Below, one piece after another: positions 50,769-59,156 of a stretch of DNA of 64,000 nt. A program made the position numbers and the translations under genes. The DNA lies in the NCBI RefSeq assembly GCF_017815535.1, contig NZ_CP072596.1, positions 1,860,001 through 1,924,000 on the forward strand, given 5' to 3'. A model generated the notes under the pieces. It searched no databases, had not been told where the DNA came from, and saw nothing but the letters and a program-made list of their open reading frames with translations. Numbering within the stretch: the first letter of the stretch is position 1; each line of letters begins with the position of its first letter. The stretch is from Tessaracoccus sp. MC1865 (lineage in GTDB: Bacteria; Actinomycetota; Actinomycetes; Propionibacteriales; Propionibacteriaceae).

Positions 50769-53598
50769 TGCAACCGCTGGTGGAGCCGCAGCCCTCGCAG
50801 ACGTAGCAGCTGCCCGACGGGCGCATCTTGGTGCCGCAGGTCATGCAGAGCGGCGCGTCGATCGCGGCGACACCCATGGCCTCCATCAACTCCGCCGTCG
50901 TGTGCGCGTCGATCAGCGAAGGCTGACGGGCGCCGTCCACGTTGAAGTCGTCGAACTCGTCGTTGCGGAGTTGCTCGGCCTCGGGCATCCGGGCCTCGTC
51001 CTCCTCCGACAGGTAGCTGCCGGTCTCGACGTAGCGGGCGCGCTCACCGGCGGTGTAGATGCCGAGTTCGGCGCGGTCGTCGAACGTGAGGTAGTCCAGG
51101 GCCAGGCGGCGGAAGATGTAGTCCATGAAGGACTGCGCGATCCGGATGTCGGGGTCGTCCGTCATACCGGCGGGTTCAAACTTCAGGTTGGTGAACTTCT
51201 GCACGAAACTCTCCAGCGGCACGCCGTACTGCAGGCCGATCGACACTGCGATGGAGAACGCGTCCATCACGCCGGACAGCGTGGAACCCTGCTTGCCGAG
51301 CTTGAGGAACACCTCGCCGAGGCGGCCGTCGTCGTAGGCACCCGACGTCATGTAGCCCTCGGCACCGCTCACAGAGAAGCTCGTGGTGCGCGAAGCACGC
51401 GACTTGGGCAGGCGGCGGCGCTTGGGACGGTACTCGATGCGCACCTCGGGCTGCGGGGCTTCCTTCGCCTCGACGGCGGTCTTCTTCTTGCCGTCGGAGA
51501 GGGGCTGGCCGACCTTGCAGTTGTCGCGGTAGACGGCGAGCGCCTTGAGACCGAGCTTCCAGCCCTGCAGGTAGACGTCCGCGATCTCCTCGACCGTGGC
51601 GTCCTCCGGGAGGTTGACCGTCTTGGAGATGGCGCCGGAGAGGAAGGGCTGCACGGCCGCCATCATGCGCACGTGACCCATGGGCTTGATGGCCCGGGTC
51701 CCCATGGCGGTGTCGAAGACCTCGTAGTGCTCGGCGGCCAGACCTGGAGCCCCGATCACGTGACCGTGGGTGCCGATGAACTCGACGATGGCGTCGATGT
51801 CCTCCGACTTGTAGCCGAGACGCTTGAGCGCGCGCGGGACCGTCTGGTTGACGATCTGCATCGAACCGCCGCCGACGAGCTTCTTGAACTTCACGAGCGA
51901 GAAGTCCGGCTCGACGCCGGTGGTGTCGCAGTCCATCATGAAGCCGATGGTGCCGGTGGGCGCCAGCACGGAGGCCTGCGCGTTGCGGAAGCCGTTCTTG
52001 GCGCCCAGCGAGACCACGTGGTCCCACTCGCGGGTGGCGACGGCATGCAGCTGCCGGTCGTCTGCCAGCACGCGCAGGTCGTCGTTGGCCGCCTGGTGCT
52101 TGCGCATCACGCGCTGGTGGGCCTCCGCGTTGACGGCGTAGCCGTTGTACGGGCCGACGATGGCGGCGAGCTCAGCCGAGCGGCGGTACGAGGCGCCCGT
52201 CATGACCGACGTGATGGCGGCGGCGGTGGAGCGGCCACCATCCGTGTCATAACCCTTGCCCATGGCCATCAGCAGTGCGCCGAGGTTGGCGTAGCCGATG
52301 CCCAGCTGGCGGAAGTTGCGGGTGGTCTCCCCGATGGACTCGGTGGGGAAATCCGCGAAACAGATCGAGATGTCCATCGCGGTGATGATCAACTCGACAG
52401 CCTTGACGAACGTCTCCGCGTCGAAGGTGCCGTCGGGCTTGAGGAACTTCAGCAGGTTGAGCGAGGCCAGGTTGCACGACGAGTTGTCGAGGCTCATGTA
52501 CTCGGAGCAGGGGTTGGACGCCGTGATGGGGCCGGTCACCGGGTTGGTGTGCCAGTCGTTGATGGTGTCGTTGTACTGGATGCCGGGATCCGCACATTCC
52601 CAGGCCGCCTTGGCCATCTTCTGGAACAGGTCGTTTGCGTCGACCTCCTCGATCACCGAGCCGTCGCTGCGGGACCGCAGCCCGAAGGAGGCACCGTCCT
52701 CGACGGCGGTCATGAACTCGTCGCTGACGCGAACGGAGTTGTTGGCGTTCTGGTACTGCACCGAGGTGATGTCCTTGCCGCCCAGGTCCATGTCGAACCC
52801 GGCGTCACGCAGGGCGCGGATCTTGTCCTCTTCGCGCGCCTTGGTCTCGATGAACTCCACGATGTCCGGGTGGTCCACGTCGAGCACCACCATCTTGGCG
52901 GCCCTACGGGTGGCGCCGCCGGACTTGATGGTGCCGGCCGACGCGTCGGCGCCCCGCATGAAGGACACCGGGCCGGAGGCGGTGCCGCCGGAGCTCAGGA
53001 GTTCCTTGGACGAACGGATGCGGGAGAGGTTGAGGCCGGCGCCGGAGCCGCCCTTGAAGATGAAGCCCTCTTCCCGGTACCAGTTGAGGATGGACTCCAT
53101 GGAGTCGTCGACCGAGAGGATGAAGCAGGCGCTGACCTGCTGCGGCGAGGGGGTGCCGACGTTGAACCAGACGGGCGAGTTGAAGGAGAAGTACTGGTTG
53201 AGCAGCATCCACGTGAGTTCGTGGCCGAACATCTCCGCGTCGGAGTCCGTGGCGAAGTAGCCGTAGTCGGCGCCGGCCTTGACGTAGCTCGTCACCACCC
53301 GGTCGATGAGGGTGCGCAGCGAGTCTTCCCGCTCGGGGGTGCCGACGGCGCCACGGAAGTACTTCGTGGTGACGATGGTGGAGGCGTTGACGCTCCAGGA
53401 CGACGGGAACTCCACGCCGTGCTGCTCGAAGACGGTCTCACCGGTTCGCCAGTTCGTCTGCACCACGTCGCGGCGGTCCCACTCAACTTCGTCGTACGGA
53501 TGCACGCCCGGCTTGGTGAAGACGCGGTCGATGACGAGACCCTTGGCCTCTGTGTCCGAGGACTTGCGGCGGGAGGCCCGCGCTGCGGTCGCTGTCAT
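50764..53598 (-). CDS. nrdJ: Vitamin B12-dependent (class II) ribonucleotide reductase
   Basis: A 944-aa adenosylcobalamin-dependent reductase that makes deoxynucleotides with or without oxygen. The radical-enzyme barrel includes SFNSPVWFNVG and SACFILSVDDSMESILNWYREEGFIFKGGSGAGLNLSRIRS, and NPCSEYMSLDNSSCNLASLNLLKFL; the C-terminus CGTKMRPSGSCYVCEGCGSTSGCS is a zinc-ribbon-like Cys-rich tail that re-reduces the active site. The ATG at 53598 is used. It follows nrdR by 59 bp. The mobile cassette begins at the base after its stop. Needs cobalamin, typical of Propionibacteriaceae. Confidence 0.97.
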   Translation of the reverse strand: MTATAARASRRKSSDTEAKGLVIDRVFTKPGVHPYDEVEWDRRDVVQTNWRTGETVFEQHGVEFPSSWSVNASTIVTTKYFRGAVGTPEREDSLRTLIDRVVTSYVKAGADYGYFATDSDAEMFGHELTWMLLNQYFSFNSPVWFNVGTPSPQQVSACFILSVDDSMESILNWYREEGFIFKGGSGAGLNLSRIRSSKELLSSGGTASGPVSFMRGADASAGTIKSGGATRRAAKMVVLDVDHPDIVEFIETKAREEDKIRALRDAGFDMDLGGKDITSVQYQNANNSVRVSDEFMTAVEDGASFGLRSRSDGSVIEEVDANDLFQKMAKAAWECADPGIQYNDTINDWHTNPVTGPITASNPCSEYMSLDNSSCNLASLNLLKFLKPDGTFDAETFVKAVELIITAMDISICFADFPTESIGETTRNFRQLGIGYANLGALLMAMGKGYDTDGGRSTAAAITSVMTGASYRRSAELAAIVGPYNGYAVNAEAHQRVMRKHQAANDDLRVLADDRQLHAVATREWDHVVSLGAKNGFRNAQASVLAPTGTIGFMMDCDTTGVEPDFSLVKFKKLVGGGSMQIVNQTVPRALKRLGYKSEDIDAIVEFIGTHGHVIGAPGLAAEHYEVFDTAMGTRAIKPMGHVRMMAAVQPFLSGAISKTVNLPEDATVEEIADVYLQGWKLGLKALAVYRDNCKVGQPLSDGKKKTAVEAKEAPQPEVRIEYRPKRRRLPKSRASRTTSFSVSGAEGYMTSGAYDDGRLGEVFLKLGKQGSTLSGVMDAFSIAVSIGLQYGVPLESFVQKFTNLKFEPAGMTDDPDIRIAQSFMDYIFRRLALDYLTFDDRAELGIYTAGERARYVETGSYLSEEDEARMPEAEQLRNDEFDDFNVDGARQPSLIDAHTTAELMEAMGVAAIDAPLCMTCGTKMRPSGSCYVCEGCGSTSGCS

Positions 53599-53657
53599 GG
53601 TCAAAACCCCTCTGATTCTCTTGCTGCGTTTGATTCGATGTGAAGCTGATGTGTTGC

Positions 53658-54176
53658 TCAGCCGAGGAGCGGCTCTTGGGCGGTGAGCTGCTGGAAGGCA
53701 GCTCCGCCCTCGGGTGCCGGCTTCCTGGTGGTTGCGCTGAGGCGCAGGGCGTCGATCTCGCGTTGGAAATCGTCGACCGACTCGTAGTTCTTGTAGACGC
53801 TGGCGAAGCGGAGGTACGCGACGGAGTCGAGCTCCTCCAGTGGGCCGAGGATGGCCACGCCGATCTGTTCCGAAGGGATCTCCGCCTGGCCGGAGGCCCG
53901 GAGGGACTCCTCCACACGCTGGGCGAGAGCGGCCAACTGCGCCGGTGTGACGGGACGGCCCTTACAGGCCTTCGACACGCCGCGCATGACCTTCTCGCGG
54001 CTGAACGATTCGACGACGCCGGACCGCTTCACCACCGTCAGGATGATCTGTTCGATCGTGGTGAACTTGCGCTCGCACATGGGGCACATGCGACGGCGCC
54101 GGATGGCGGAACCGTCGTCTGTCGCGCGCGAATCCGACACCTTGGTGTCGCAGTGGCGGCAGAACGGGCAGTGCAC
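53658..54176 (-). CDS. nrdR: Transcriptional repressor NrdR
   Basis: A 172-aa repressor of ribonucleotide reductase genes: zinc ribbon with Cys3, Cys6, Cys31 and Cys34 and an ATP-cone from about residue 49 to 139 ([45 protein letters not shown]). ATP/dATP binding controls oligomer state and DNA binding. The GTG at 54176 is chosen because GAGGAAGG lies 8 nt upstream and it places the cysteines in the family positions. It leads the nrdR-nrdJ operon and has tandem NrdR boxes upstream. Confidence 0.95.
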   Translation of the reverse strand: MHCPFCRHCDTKVSDSRATDDGSAIRRRRMCPMCERKFTTIEQIILTVVKRSGVVESFSREKVMRGVSKACKGRPVTPAQLAALAQRVEESLRASGQAEIPSEQIGVAILGPLEELDSVAYLRFASVYKNYESVDDFQREIDALRLSATTRKPAPEGGAAFQQLTAQEPLLG

Positions 54177-54265
54177 TGTGCGGGCCTTCCTCAAGCGATG
54201 GAGCGAGTGGACAACAGTGCCACACCGGAGCGGTTCCTCACAAGTGGCGAATCACGTTCGAATCA

Positions 54266-54275
54266 CAACTTGTAG
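54266..54275. promoter_or_regulatory. NrdR box, proximal copy
   Basis: CAACTTGTAG matches the core CwAtATaTwG of the NrdR box in most positions. It lies 32 bp (three helix turns) from the second box, the spacing needed for cooperative NrdR binding. Confidence 0.65.
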
Positions 54276-54297
54276 GGGAATCACATCAGTGCAACCA

Positions 54298-54307
54298 CTA
54301 GATGTAG
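54298..54307. promoter_or_regulatory. NrdR box, distal copy
   Basis: CTAGATGTAG, in the context CCACTAGATGTAGG, is a good NrdR-box core. With the copy at 54266 it forms the tandem pair expected ahead of nrdR-nrdJ, giving autoregulation and repression when dATP is high. Confidence 0.72.
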
Positions 54308-54343
54308 GGATCACACTAGGCGCGGCCCATCACGAAGGCAAGA

Positions 54344-54370
54344 GACACGCCGAGGGGAATTCGGCGTGTC
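54344..54370 (-). terminator. Hairpin after the SOS-linked gene
   Basis: GACACGCCGA pairs perfectly with TCGGCGTGTC around GGGGAAT, 13 bp past the stop of the gene at 54383, separating it from nrdR. Confidence 0.78.
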
Positions 54371-54382
54371 CCAGTAGAGGAA

Positions 54383-54721
54383 TCAGGGCTGTGTGACGTG
54401 GGCCCATGCGGGGTCACCGGGGACGTATGCCACCGCCGGATCCGGCGACACGAAGCCGTCCACCAACTGAGCGGCGGAGACGGCGCCGCCAGCCAGTGCC
54501 AACAGCGACACCACCGCGACCTTGACCGCGAGCCACGCGGAACGGCGCTCCGGGCTCACGACACGGCACGAGGCAGCGGCGCCCGTGCGGCCGGGGCCCA
54601 CCGGGCGGGCAGGACTGAGGCGGGGCAGATGGAGATCAGGGCGGCCGGCCGGGGACACGGTGACGACCCGACGACCGGGCGTGCCGACGATCTGGAAGCG
54701 AACTGCGCTCGACGTGGTCAT
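54383..54721 (-). CDS. Small membrane protein divergent from lexA (SOS cell-division-inhibitor type)
   Basis: A 112-aa protein with a basic cytoplasmic N-terminus of about 60 residues (LHLPRLSPARPVGPGRTG, CRVVSPERRSAW), one membrane helix (AVKVAVVSLLALAGGAVSAAQLV), and a short external tail (FVSPDPAVAYVPGDPAWAHVTQP). In other actinobacteria the gene divergent from lexA encodes an SOS-induced membrane or LysM protein that slows division (DivS, ChiZ/Rv2719c, YneA-like). Here the LysM domain is absent. A LexA box lies 20 bp upstream of its ATG, and AGAGG 6 nt before it, so it should be SOS-induced. Confidence 0.7.
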   Translation of the reverse strand: MTTSSAVRFQIVGTPGRRVVTVSPAGRPDLHLPRLSPARPVGPGRTGAAASCRVVSPERRSAWLAVKVAVVSLLALAGGAVSAAQLVDGFVSPDPAVAYVPGDPAWAHVTQP

Positions 54722-54740
54722 GACTGACCTCTTTCATTCC

Positions 54741-54756
54741 TAGAACAAGTGTTCGA
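54741..54756. promoter_or_regulatory. LexA (SOS) box 1
   Basis: TAGAACAAGTGTTCGA matches the actinobacterial SOS palindrome TCGAAC-N4-GTTCGA at all but one position. It lies just before the divergent membrane-protein gene. Confidence 0.85.
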
Positions 54757-54786
54757 TTGAAACGGTACCCCATGTGCGGATCAGAT

Positions 54787-54802
54787 TCAAACATTCGTTC
54801 GA
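54787..54802. promoter_or_regulatory. LexA (SOS) box 2
   Basis: TCAAACATTCGTTCGA differs from TCGAAC-N4-GTTCGA at one base, in the middle of the lexA intergenic region. Confidence 0.7.
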
Positions 54803-54893
54803 AGCGTGGTGTGCGCCACGGGATTTCGCGACGTGAACCATTCAACACGTCCCCTCTGACAAAATTCGTCGACCATCGACACGCCTGCGCATT

Positions 54894-54909
54894 TCGAACA
54901 CCTGTTCCA
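54894..54909. promoter_or_regulatory. LexA (SOS) box 3
   Basis: TCGAACACCTGTTCCA differs from the consensus at one base. It overlaps the lexA promoter or start region (first ATG at 54914), giving autoregulation. Confidence 0.85.
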
Positions 54910-54931
54910 GCTAATGGCTACCATGGGGGCC

Positions 54932-55669
54932 ATGGCTGACAAGACGAACCGCCCGCGCCGTGGCCGCCCGAGCAACGCAGAGATCGAGGCACAGCTCGCA
55001 GGCTTCCCCATCCCCGACGGACCGGATTACGGGCTCTCCCGCAGGCAACTGGCGCTGGTGCACGTGATCAAGGACGCCATCGAGGACCTCGGCTACCCGC
55101 CCAGCATCCGCGAGGTGGCGGACAGGGCCGGGCTGGCGTCGACGTCCTCAGTGACCTACCAACTGCGCATGCTGGAGCAGAAGGGCTTCATCCGCCGCGA
55201 CCCGAACCGGCCGCGTGCCGTCGTGCTGACCCTGCCGGACGTGCCCAAGCTCCCCGAGGAACTGGATTCGGCGCAGGGATGGGATGCGCGTCCCTCAGCG
55301 GTTGCCGCCCCCGTGTTGGGCCGGATCGCGGCCGGCGGGCCGATTCTGGCCGAGGAGCACATCGAGGACGTGTTCGCGCTGCCGAAGCAGATCGTCGGCG
55401 ACGGCCAGCTCTTCCTCCTGGAGGTCAAGGGCGATTCCATGATCGATGCGGCCATCTGCGACGGTGACTGGGTAGTGGTACGCCAACAGAAGGACGCCAC
55501 CAACGGCGACATCGTCGCCGCGCTGCTCGACGACGAGGCCACCGTCAAGACCTACAAGCTGCAGCAGGGCAAGGTGTGGCTGCTGCCGCACAACGAGCGC
55601 TACTCCCCCATCGACGGCACCCACGCCAGCATCATGGGCAAGGTCGTGGCGCTGCTCCGCAAGGTGTGA
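54932..55669 (+). CDS. lexA: SOS repressor LexA
   Basis: A 245-aa repressor-protease. Winged helix about residues 33-100 ([56 protein letters not shown]), cleavage site Ala134-Gly135 in RIAAGGPI, catalytic Ser169 (GDSM) and Lys206 (ATVKTYK). It represses SOS genes until RecA filaments trigger self-cleavage. The ATG at 54932 is used; in-frame ATGs at 54914 and 54923 are possible, and the first is only 4 bp from LexA box 3. Its 3' end is 11 bp from convergent dinG. Confidence 0.96.
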   Translation: MADKTNRPRRGRPSNAEIEAQLAGFPIPDGPDYGLSRRQLALVHVIKDAIEDLGYPPSIREVADRAGLASTSSVTYQLRMLEQKGFIRRDPNRPRAVVLTLPDVPKLPEELDSAQGWDARPSAVAAPVLGRIAAGGPILAEEHIEDVFALPKQIVGDGQLFLLEVKGDSMIDAAICDGDWVVVRQQKDATNGDIVAALLDDEATVKTYKLQQGKVWLLPHNERYSPIDGTHASIMGKVVALLRKV

Positions 55670-55680
55670 GCCCCGGTAGG

Positions 55681-57675
55681 TCACTCAAGGTCGCCGCGGA
55701 GGCGGCGGAGTGCCGACACGGCCACGTCGCCATCCGTGGTGGCCCAGAAATCAGGTAGCGACGCAGTGAGGAAGGATCCGTACCGCGCGGTGGCCAACCG
55801 TGGGTCGAGCATGGCCACCACTCCTCTGTCCTCGGAGCGCCGGATCAGCCTTCCGGCCCCCTGGGCCAGGAGCAGTGCGGCATGGGTGGCGGCCACACTC
55901 ATGAAACCGTTGCCCCCCGCGTCGTCGACCGCCTTCTTCCTGGCCTGCATCAGTGGGTCGTCCGGCCTCGGGAACGGGATCTTGTCGATGATGACGAGCT
56001 GGCACGATTCGCCCGGGACGTCGACACCCTGCCACAGCGACATGGTGCCGAACAGGGCGGTGGTGGGCTCGTCGAGGAAGCGTCTGGTGAGCTCTGACAG
56101 TTGGGCGTCGCCCTGCGCCAGGATGGTCAGGTCCGGCAGTTCCCGCCTGCAGTAGTCGGCGGCCTGGTCAGCCGCCCTGCGCGAAGCGAACAGCCCCAGC
56201 GCCCTGCCCTCCGCCGCCCAGACCAGCTGCGCGATCTCCGCGAGGGTCTTGTCGTGCATCCCGTCGCGGCCCGGTGGCGGCAGCCGGCGGGCCACGTACA
56301 GGATGCCCTGCTTGCGGTAGTCGAACGGCGAGCCGACGTCGATGCCGCGCCACGCGAACTCGTTGTCCCCCTCTTCCTCGGCCTCAAGCCGGTCTGCCGC
56401 GCGCAGCCCGACGGCGCCCGCAGCCGGTTCGAACGCCCCGCCCAACGTGAGCGTGGCAGAGGTCAGCACGGTTGGCCCTTGGCCGAAGACCTGGTCCCTG
56501 AGGAGGCCCGACACGTTGAGCGGCGCCACGTACGCGGCGCGCCCCATGATGTCGGACTCTGTCACCCAGACCACGTCCTGGGGTTTCAGAGCGGCGATCC
56601 GCTCCGCGATGTCGAAGATCTCCCTGACCGACGAGGTGGCCTGCTGACGGTCCGGGTCGTCGGTCACCTTGCCCAGCGCGCTCACCACACGACGAGAAAC
56701 GTCGCGCAGCGCTGCCGCAGCGTACGGCAGTGGCGCGGAGGACTCCGTGATGCGGGTGAGTTCTGATTCGTCCAGGGCCTCGCGCAACGTGTCCACCTGG
56801 TCGAGGAAATCCACGCCGAGGTCGTCGTCGAGCCAGGTGAGTGCCCGCCGGGCGGCGCGATCCACGATGCCCGGGGTCAGTTCATCCGTTGCCGCGGTCG
56901 TGATGCGGCTGACCAGTTCGTGCGCCTCATCCACGACGAGCGCTGCGTGTTCCGGCAGCGCGGTGCCACCGTGCATGGCGTTGATGGCCAGCAGCGCATG
57001 GTTGGTGACGATGAGATCCGCGTCGCGTGCAACCTCGCGGGACTTCTCGACGAAGCACTCCGCCCCGAAGGGGCAGGCCGACACCCCCAGACACTCCCTC
57101 GTGGGGATCGACACCTGCGACCAGCCGCGGGCGGTGTGCGTGGGGGCATCGTCGCGGTCTGCCAGGCCGCCGCTCTGCGCCTGGCCCTCGATCCATTCGC
57201 GCAGCGCCAGTACCTCGGCGCCGAGCCTGCTGACGTCGTCGGCCTTCGACTTGGCCGCCGTCTCCGCCATGGCGGAGGCGCCGATCAGGGAATCCTGGTC
57301 CAGGTCTGAGCCCTGGCGGGCCCGGTAGAGGCAGGCGTAGTTGGTGCGGCCCTTCAGGATGGCCGCCTTGGGCCGCTGGCCGGTGACCTCCTCCACTGCG
57401 TCGAGCGCCGTGGGGATGTCCTTGGTCGCCAACTGGGCCTGGAGCGCCAGGGTGGCCGTGGCCACGACCACGACCTCGCCGGTGCTCACGCTCCGGGCGA
57501 GCGCGGGTGCGAGGTAGCCGAGCGACTTGCCGGTGCCCGTACCCGCCTGCACCAGGAGGTGGGTGTCATCCTCGAATGCCGCGGCCACGGCGTCTGCCAT
57601 GGCCTGCTGACCGGGGCGTGCCTCGCCCCCGATGTCACCGACCGCGGCCGCCAGAATGGCTCCGTGATCAGTCAC
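55681..57675 (-). CDS. dinG: DinG-type ATP-dependent DNA helicase
   Basis: A 664-aa XPD-like superfamily 2 helicase. Walker A is LVQAGTGTGKSLGYLAPAL, the DEAH box is LVVDEAHELVSR, and four cysteines between them (NYACLYRARQ and CLGVSACPFGAECF) would bind an iron-sulfur cluster. It unwinds 5'-tailed DNA, R-loops or G4 and is often linked to DNA repair. The start GTG at 57675 overlaps the hflX stop by 8 bp (GTGACTGA). It is next to lexA, consistent with an SOS connection, but no LexA box was seen before hflX. Confidence 0.93.
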   Translation of the reverse strand: MTDHGAILAAAVGDIGGEARPGQQAMADAVAAAFEDDTHLLVQAGTGTGKSLGYLAPALARSVSTGEVVVVATATLALQAQLATKDIPTALDAVEEVTGQRPKAAILKGRTNYACLYRARQGSDLDQDSLIGASAMAETAAKSKADDVSRLGAEVLALREWIEGQAQSGGLADRDDAPTHTARGWSQVSIPTRECLGVSACPFGAECFVEKSREVARDADLIVTNHALLAINAMHGGTALPEHAALVVDEAHELVSRITTAATDELTPGIVDRAARRALTWLDDDLGVDFLDQVDTLREALDESELTRITESSAPLPYAAAALRDVSRRVVSALGKVTDDPDRQQATSSVREIFDIAERIAALKPQDVVWVTESDIMGRAAYVAPLNVSGLLRDQVFGQGPTVLTSATLTLGGAFEPAAGAVGLRAADRLEAEEEGDNEFAWRGIDVGSPFDYRKQGILYVARRLPPPGRDGMHDKTLAEIAQLVWAAEGRALGLFASRRAADQAADYCRRELPDLTILAQGDAQLSELTRRFLDEPTTALFGTMSLWQGVDVPGESCQLVIIDKIPFPRPDDPLMQARKKAVDDAGGNGFMSVAATHAALLLAQGAGRLIRRSEDRGVVAMLDPRLATARYGSFLTASLPDFWATTDGDVAVSALRRLRGDLE

Positions 57676-59089
57676 GTACGAACTCGGCCAGCTCATCGGC
57701 GAGATCAGGGCGCACCCGCGCGCTGATCAGCGTGCCGTCGCCGGTGTGCTCGAGCGAATCGATCACGGCCGTCTTGTGGACCTTGTCCACCAGATCCCCG
57801 CGGTTGTACGGCACCAGAGCGGTGAGCGCGACCTCGGGGCGCGGGAGCCTCTGCTCGAGGGCCTCACGCAGCGCCTCGAGGCCGCGGCCCGTCCGCGCGG
57901 AGATGACGACGGCATCCGGGTGCTTTGCACGCAACGCCATGATGCTGGCGGCATCCGCGACGTCCGCCTTGTTGAGGACCAGCAGTTCCGGCACAGAGGC
58001 TGCGCCGATCTCTGACAACACGGTGCGGACGGCCCTGATCTGCCCCTCAGGATCCGGATCTGCGGCGTCCACCACGTGGAGCAGCAGGTCTGCCTGGGCC
58101 GACTCCTCCAAGGTGGAGCGGAACGCCTCGACGAGGTCGTGGGGGAGATGCCGCACGAAGCCGACGGTGTCTGTGAGCGTGAACACGCGGCCGTCGTCGG
58201 TCTCCGAGCGGCGGGTGGTGGGGTCCAGGGTGGCGAACAGCGCGTCCTCCACCAGCACCCCGGCGCCCGTGAGCCGGTTGAGCAACGACGACTTACCCGC
58301 GTTGGTGTACCCGACGATGGCGACGGAAGGCACCTGGTGACGACGCCGCTCCGCCCGCTTGGATTCGCGGGTGGCGTCCATCTCGCGCAGCTTCCGGCGC
58401 AACTGCGAGATCCGGGTGTGGATGCGGCGGCGGTCTGTCTCGATGCGGGTCTCACCGGGGCCTCGGCCACCGATACCTGCACCGCCAGCGACGCGGCCAC
58501 CCGCCTGGCGCGACAGGTTGCCGCCCCAGCCGCGGAGGCGCTGCTTGAGGTACTGCAGTTGGGCCAGTTCGACCTGGGCCTTGCCCTCCGCGCTCTTGGC
58601 GTGCTGGGCGAAGATGTCGAGGATCAGTGCTGTGCGGTCCACCACCTTGACCTTGATCCGGTCTTCGAGGTTTCGCAACTGCGCGGGTTCGAGTTCACCG
58701 TCGCAGATGACGGTGTCTGCGCCCGTGGCGCGCACCACCTCCGCGACTTCCAGCACCTTGCCGCGGCCGATGTAGGTTGCCGGGTCCGGGTGGGAGCGAC
58801 GCTGGACCAGCGCGTCGAGCACCTCTGAGCCGGCGGTCTCCGCCAGCAGCTTGAGCTCGTCCATCGCGTTGTCGGCGTCTTCCTGTGAGCCTGTGGTCCA
58901 GACACTGACCAGCACCACGCGCTCGAGCCGCAGTTCGCGGTACTCGACCTCTGTGACGTCCTCGAGTTCGGTGCGCAGGCCGGCGACGCGGCGCAACGAA
59001 TGGCGCGCCGCCAGGTCTTCCTGGTCGCCGTCGTAGTCAGGCTCCAGCTCGTCGTCGTAGTCGAGCAGGTCTTCGTCAGAATTAGTCAT
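57668..59089 (-). CDS. hflX: Ribosome-associated GTPase HflX
   Basis: A 473-aa GTPase. The HflX N-terminal domain (about residues 30-200: RVVLVSVWTTGSQEDADNAMDELKLLAETAGSEVLDALVQRRSHPDPATYIGRGKVLEV) precedes the Gly-rich hinge GGRVAGGAGIGGRGPGETRIETDRRRI and G domain with VAIVGYTNAGKSSLLNRLTG, DTVGFVRHLPHDLVEAF and LNKADVAD. It splits or rescues stalled ribosomes. It lies between dapF and dinG; a DnaA-box-like sequence is in its upstream gap. The ATG at 59089 is chosen over a frame extending upstream. Confidence 0.94.
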   Translation of the reverse strand: MTNSDEDLLDYDDELEPDYDGDQEDLAARHSLRRVAGLRTELEDVTEVEYRELRLERVVLVSVWTTGSQEDADNAMDELKLLAETAGSEVLDALVQRRSHPDPATYIGRGKVLEVAEVVRATGADTVICDGELEPAQLRNLEDRIKVKVVDRTALILDIFAQHAKSAEGKAQVELAQLQYLKQRLRGWGGNLSRQAGGRVAGGAGIGGRGPGETRIETDRRRIHTRISQLRRKLREMDATRESKRAERRRHQVPSVAIVGYTNAGKSSLLNRLTGAGVLVEDALFATLDPTTRRSETDDGRVFTLTDTVGFVRHLPHDLVEAFRSTLEESAQADLLLHVVDAADPDPEGQIRAVRTVLSEIGAASVPELLVLNKADVADAASIMALRAKHPDAVVISARTGRGLEALREALEQRLPRPEVALTALVPYNRGDLVDKVHKTAVIDSLEHTGDGTLISARVRPDLADELAEFVRD

Positions 59090-59142
59090 CGTCTGCTCAT
59101 TCTTCCAGCCCAGCCCCTGACATCCAAGGGACGGGCACGGGC

Positions 59143-59151
59143 TGTGGATAA
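59143..59151 (-). other. Perfect DnaA box in the dapF-hflX gap
   Basis: TTATCCACA on the minus strand (TGTGGATAA on the plus strand) lies 50-60 bp upstream of hflX, right after the dapF stop. It is a single consensus box without neighbours, so it is a possible DnaA titration or regulation site, not an origin. Confidence 0.5.
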
Positions 59152-59156
59152 TCGCG

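Noticed and set aside
50902-53643. Plus-strand open frame of over 900 codons opposite nrdJ
   Set aside because: nrdJ on the minus strand has complete class II reductase motifs; the opposite frame is a compositional shadow.
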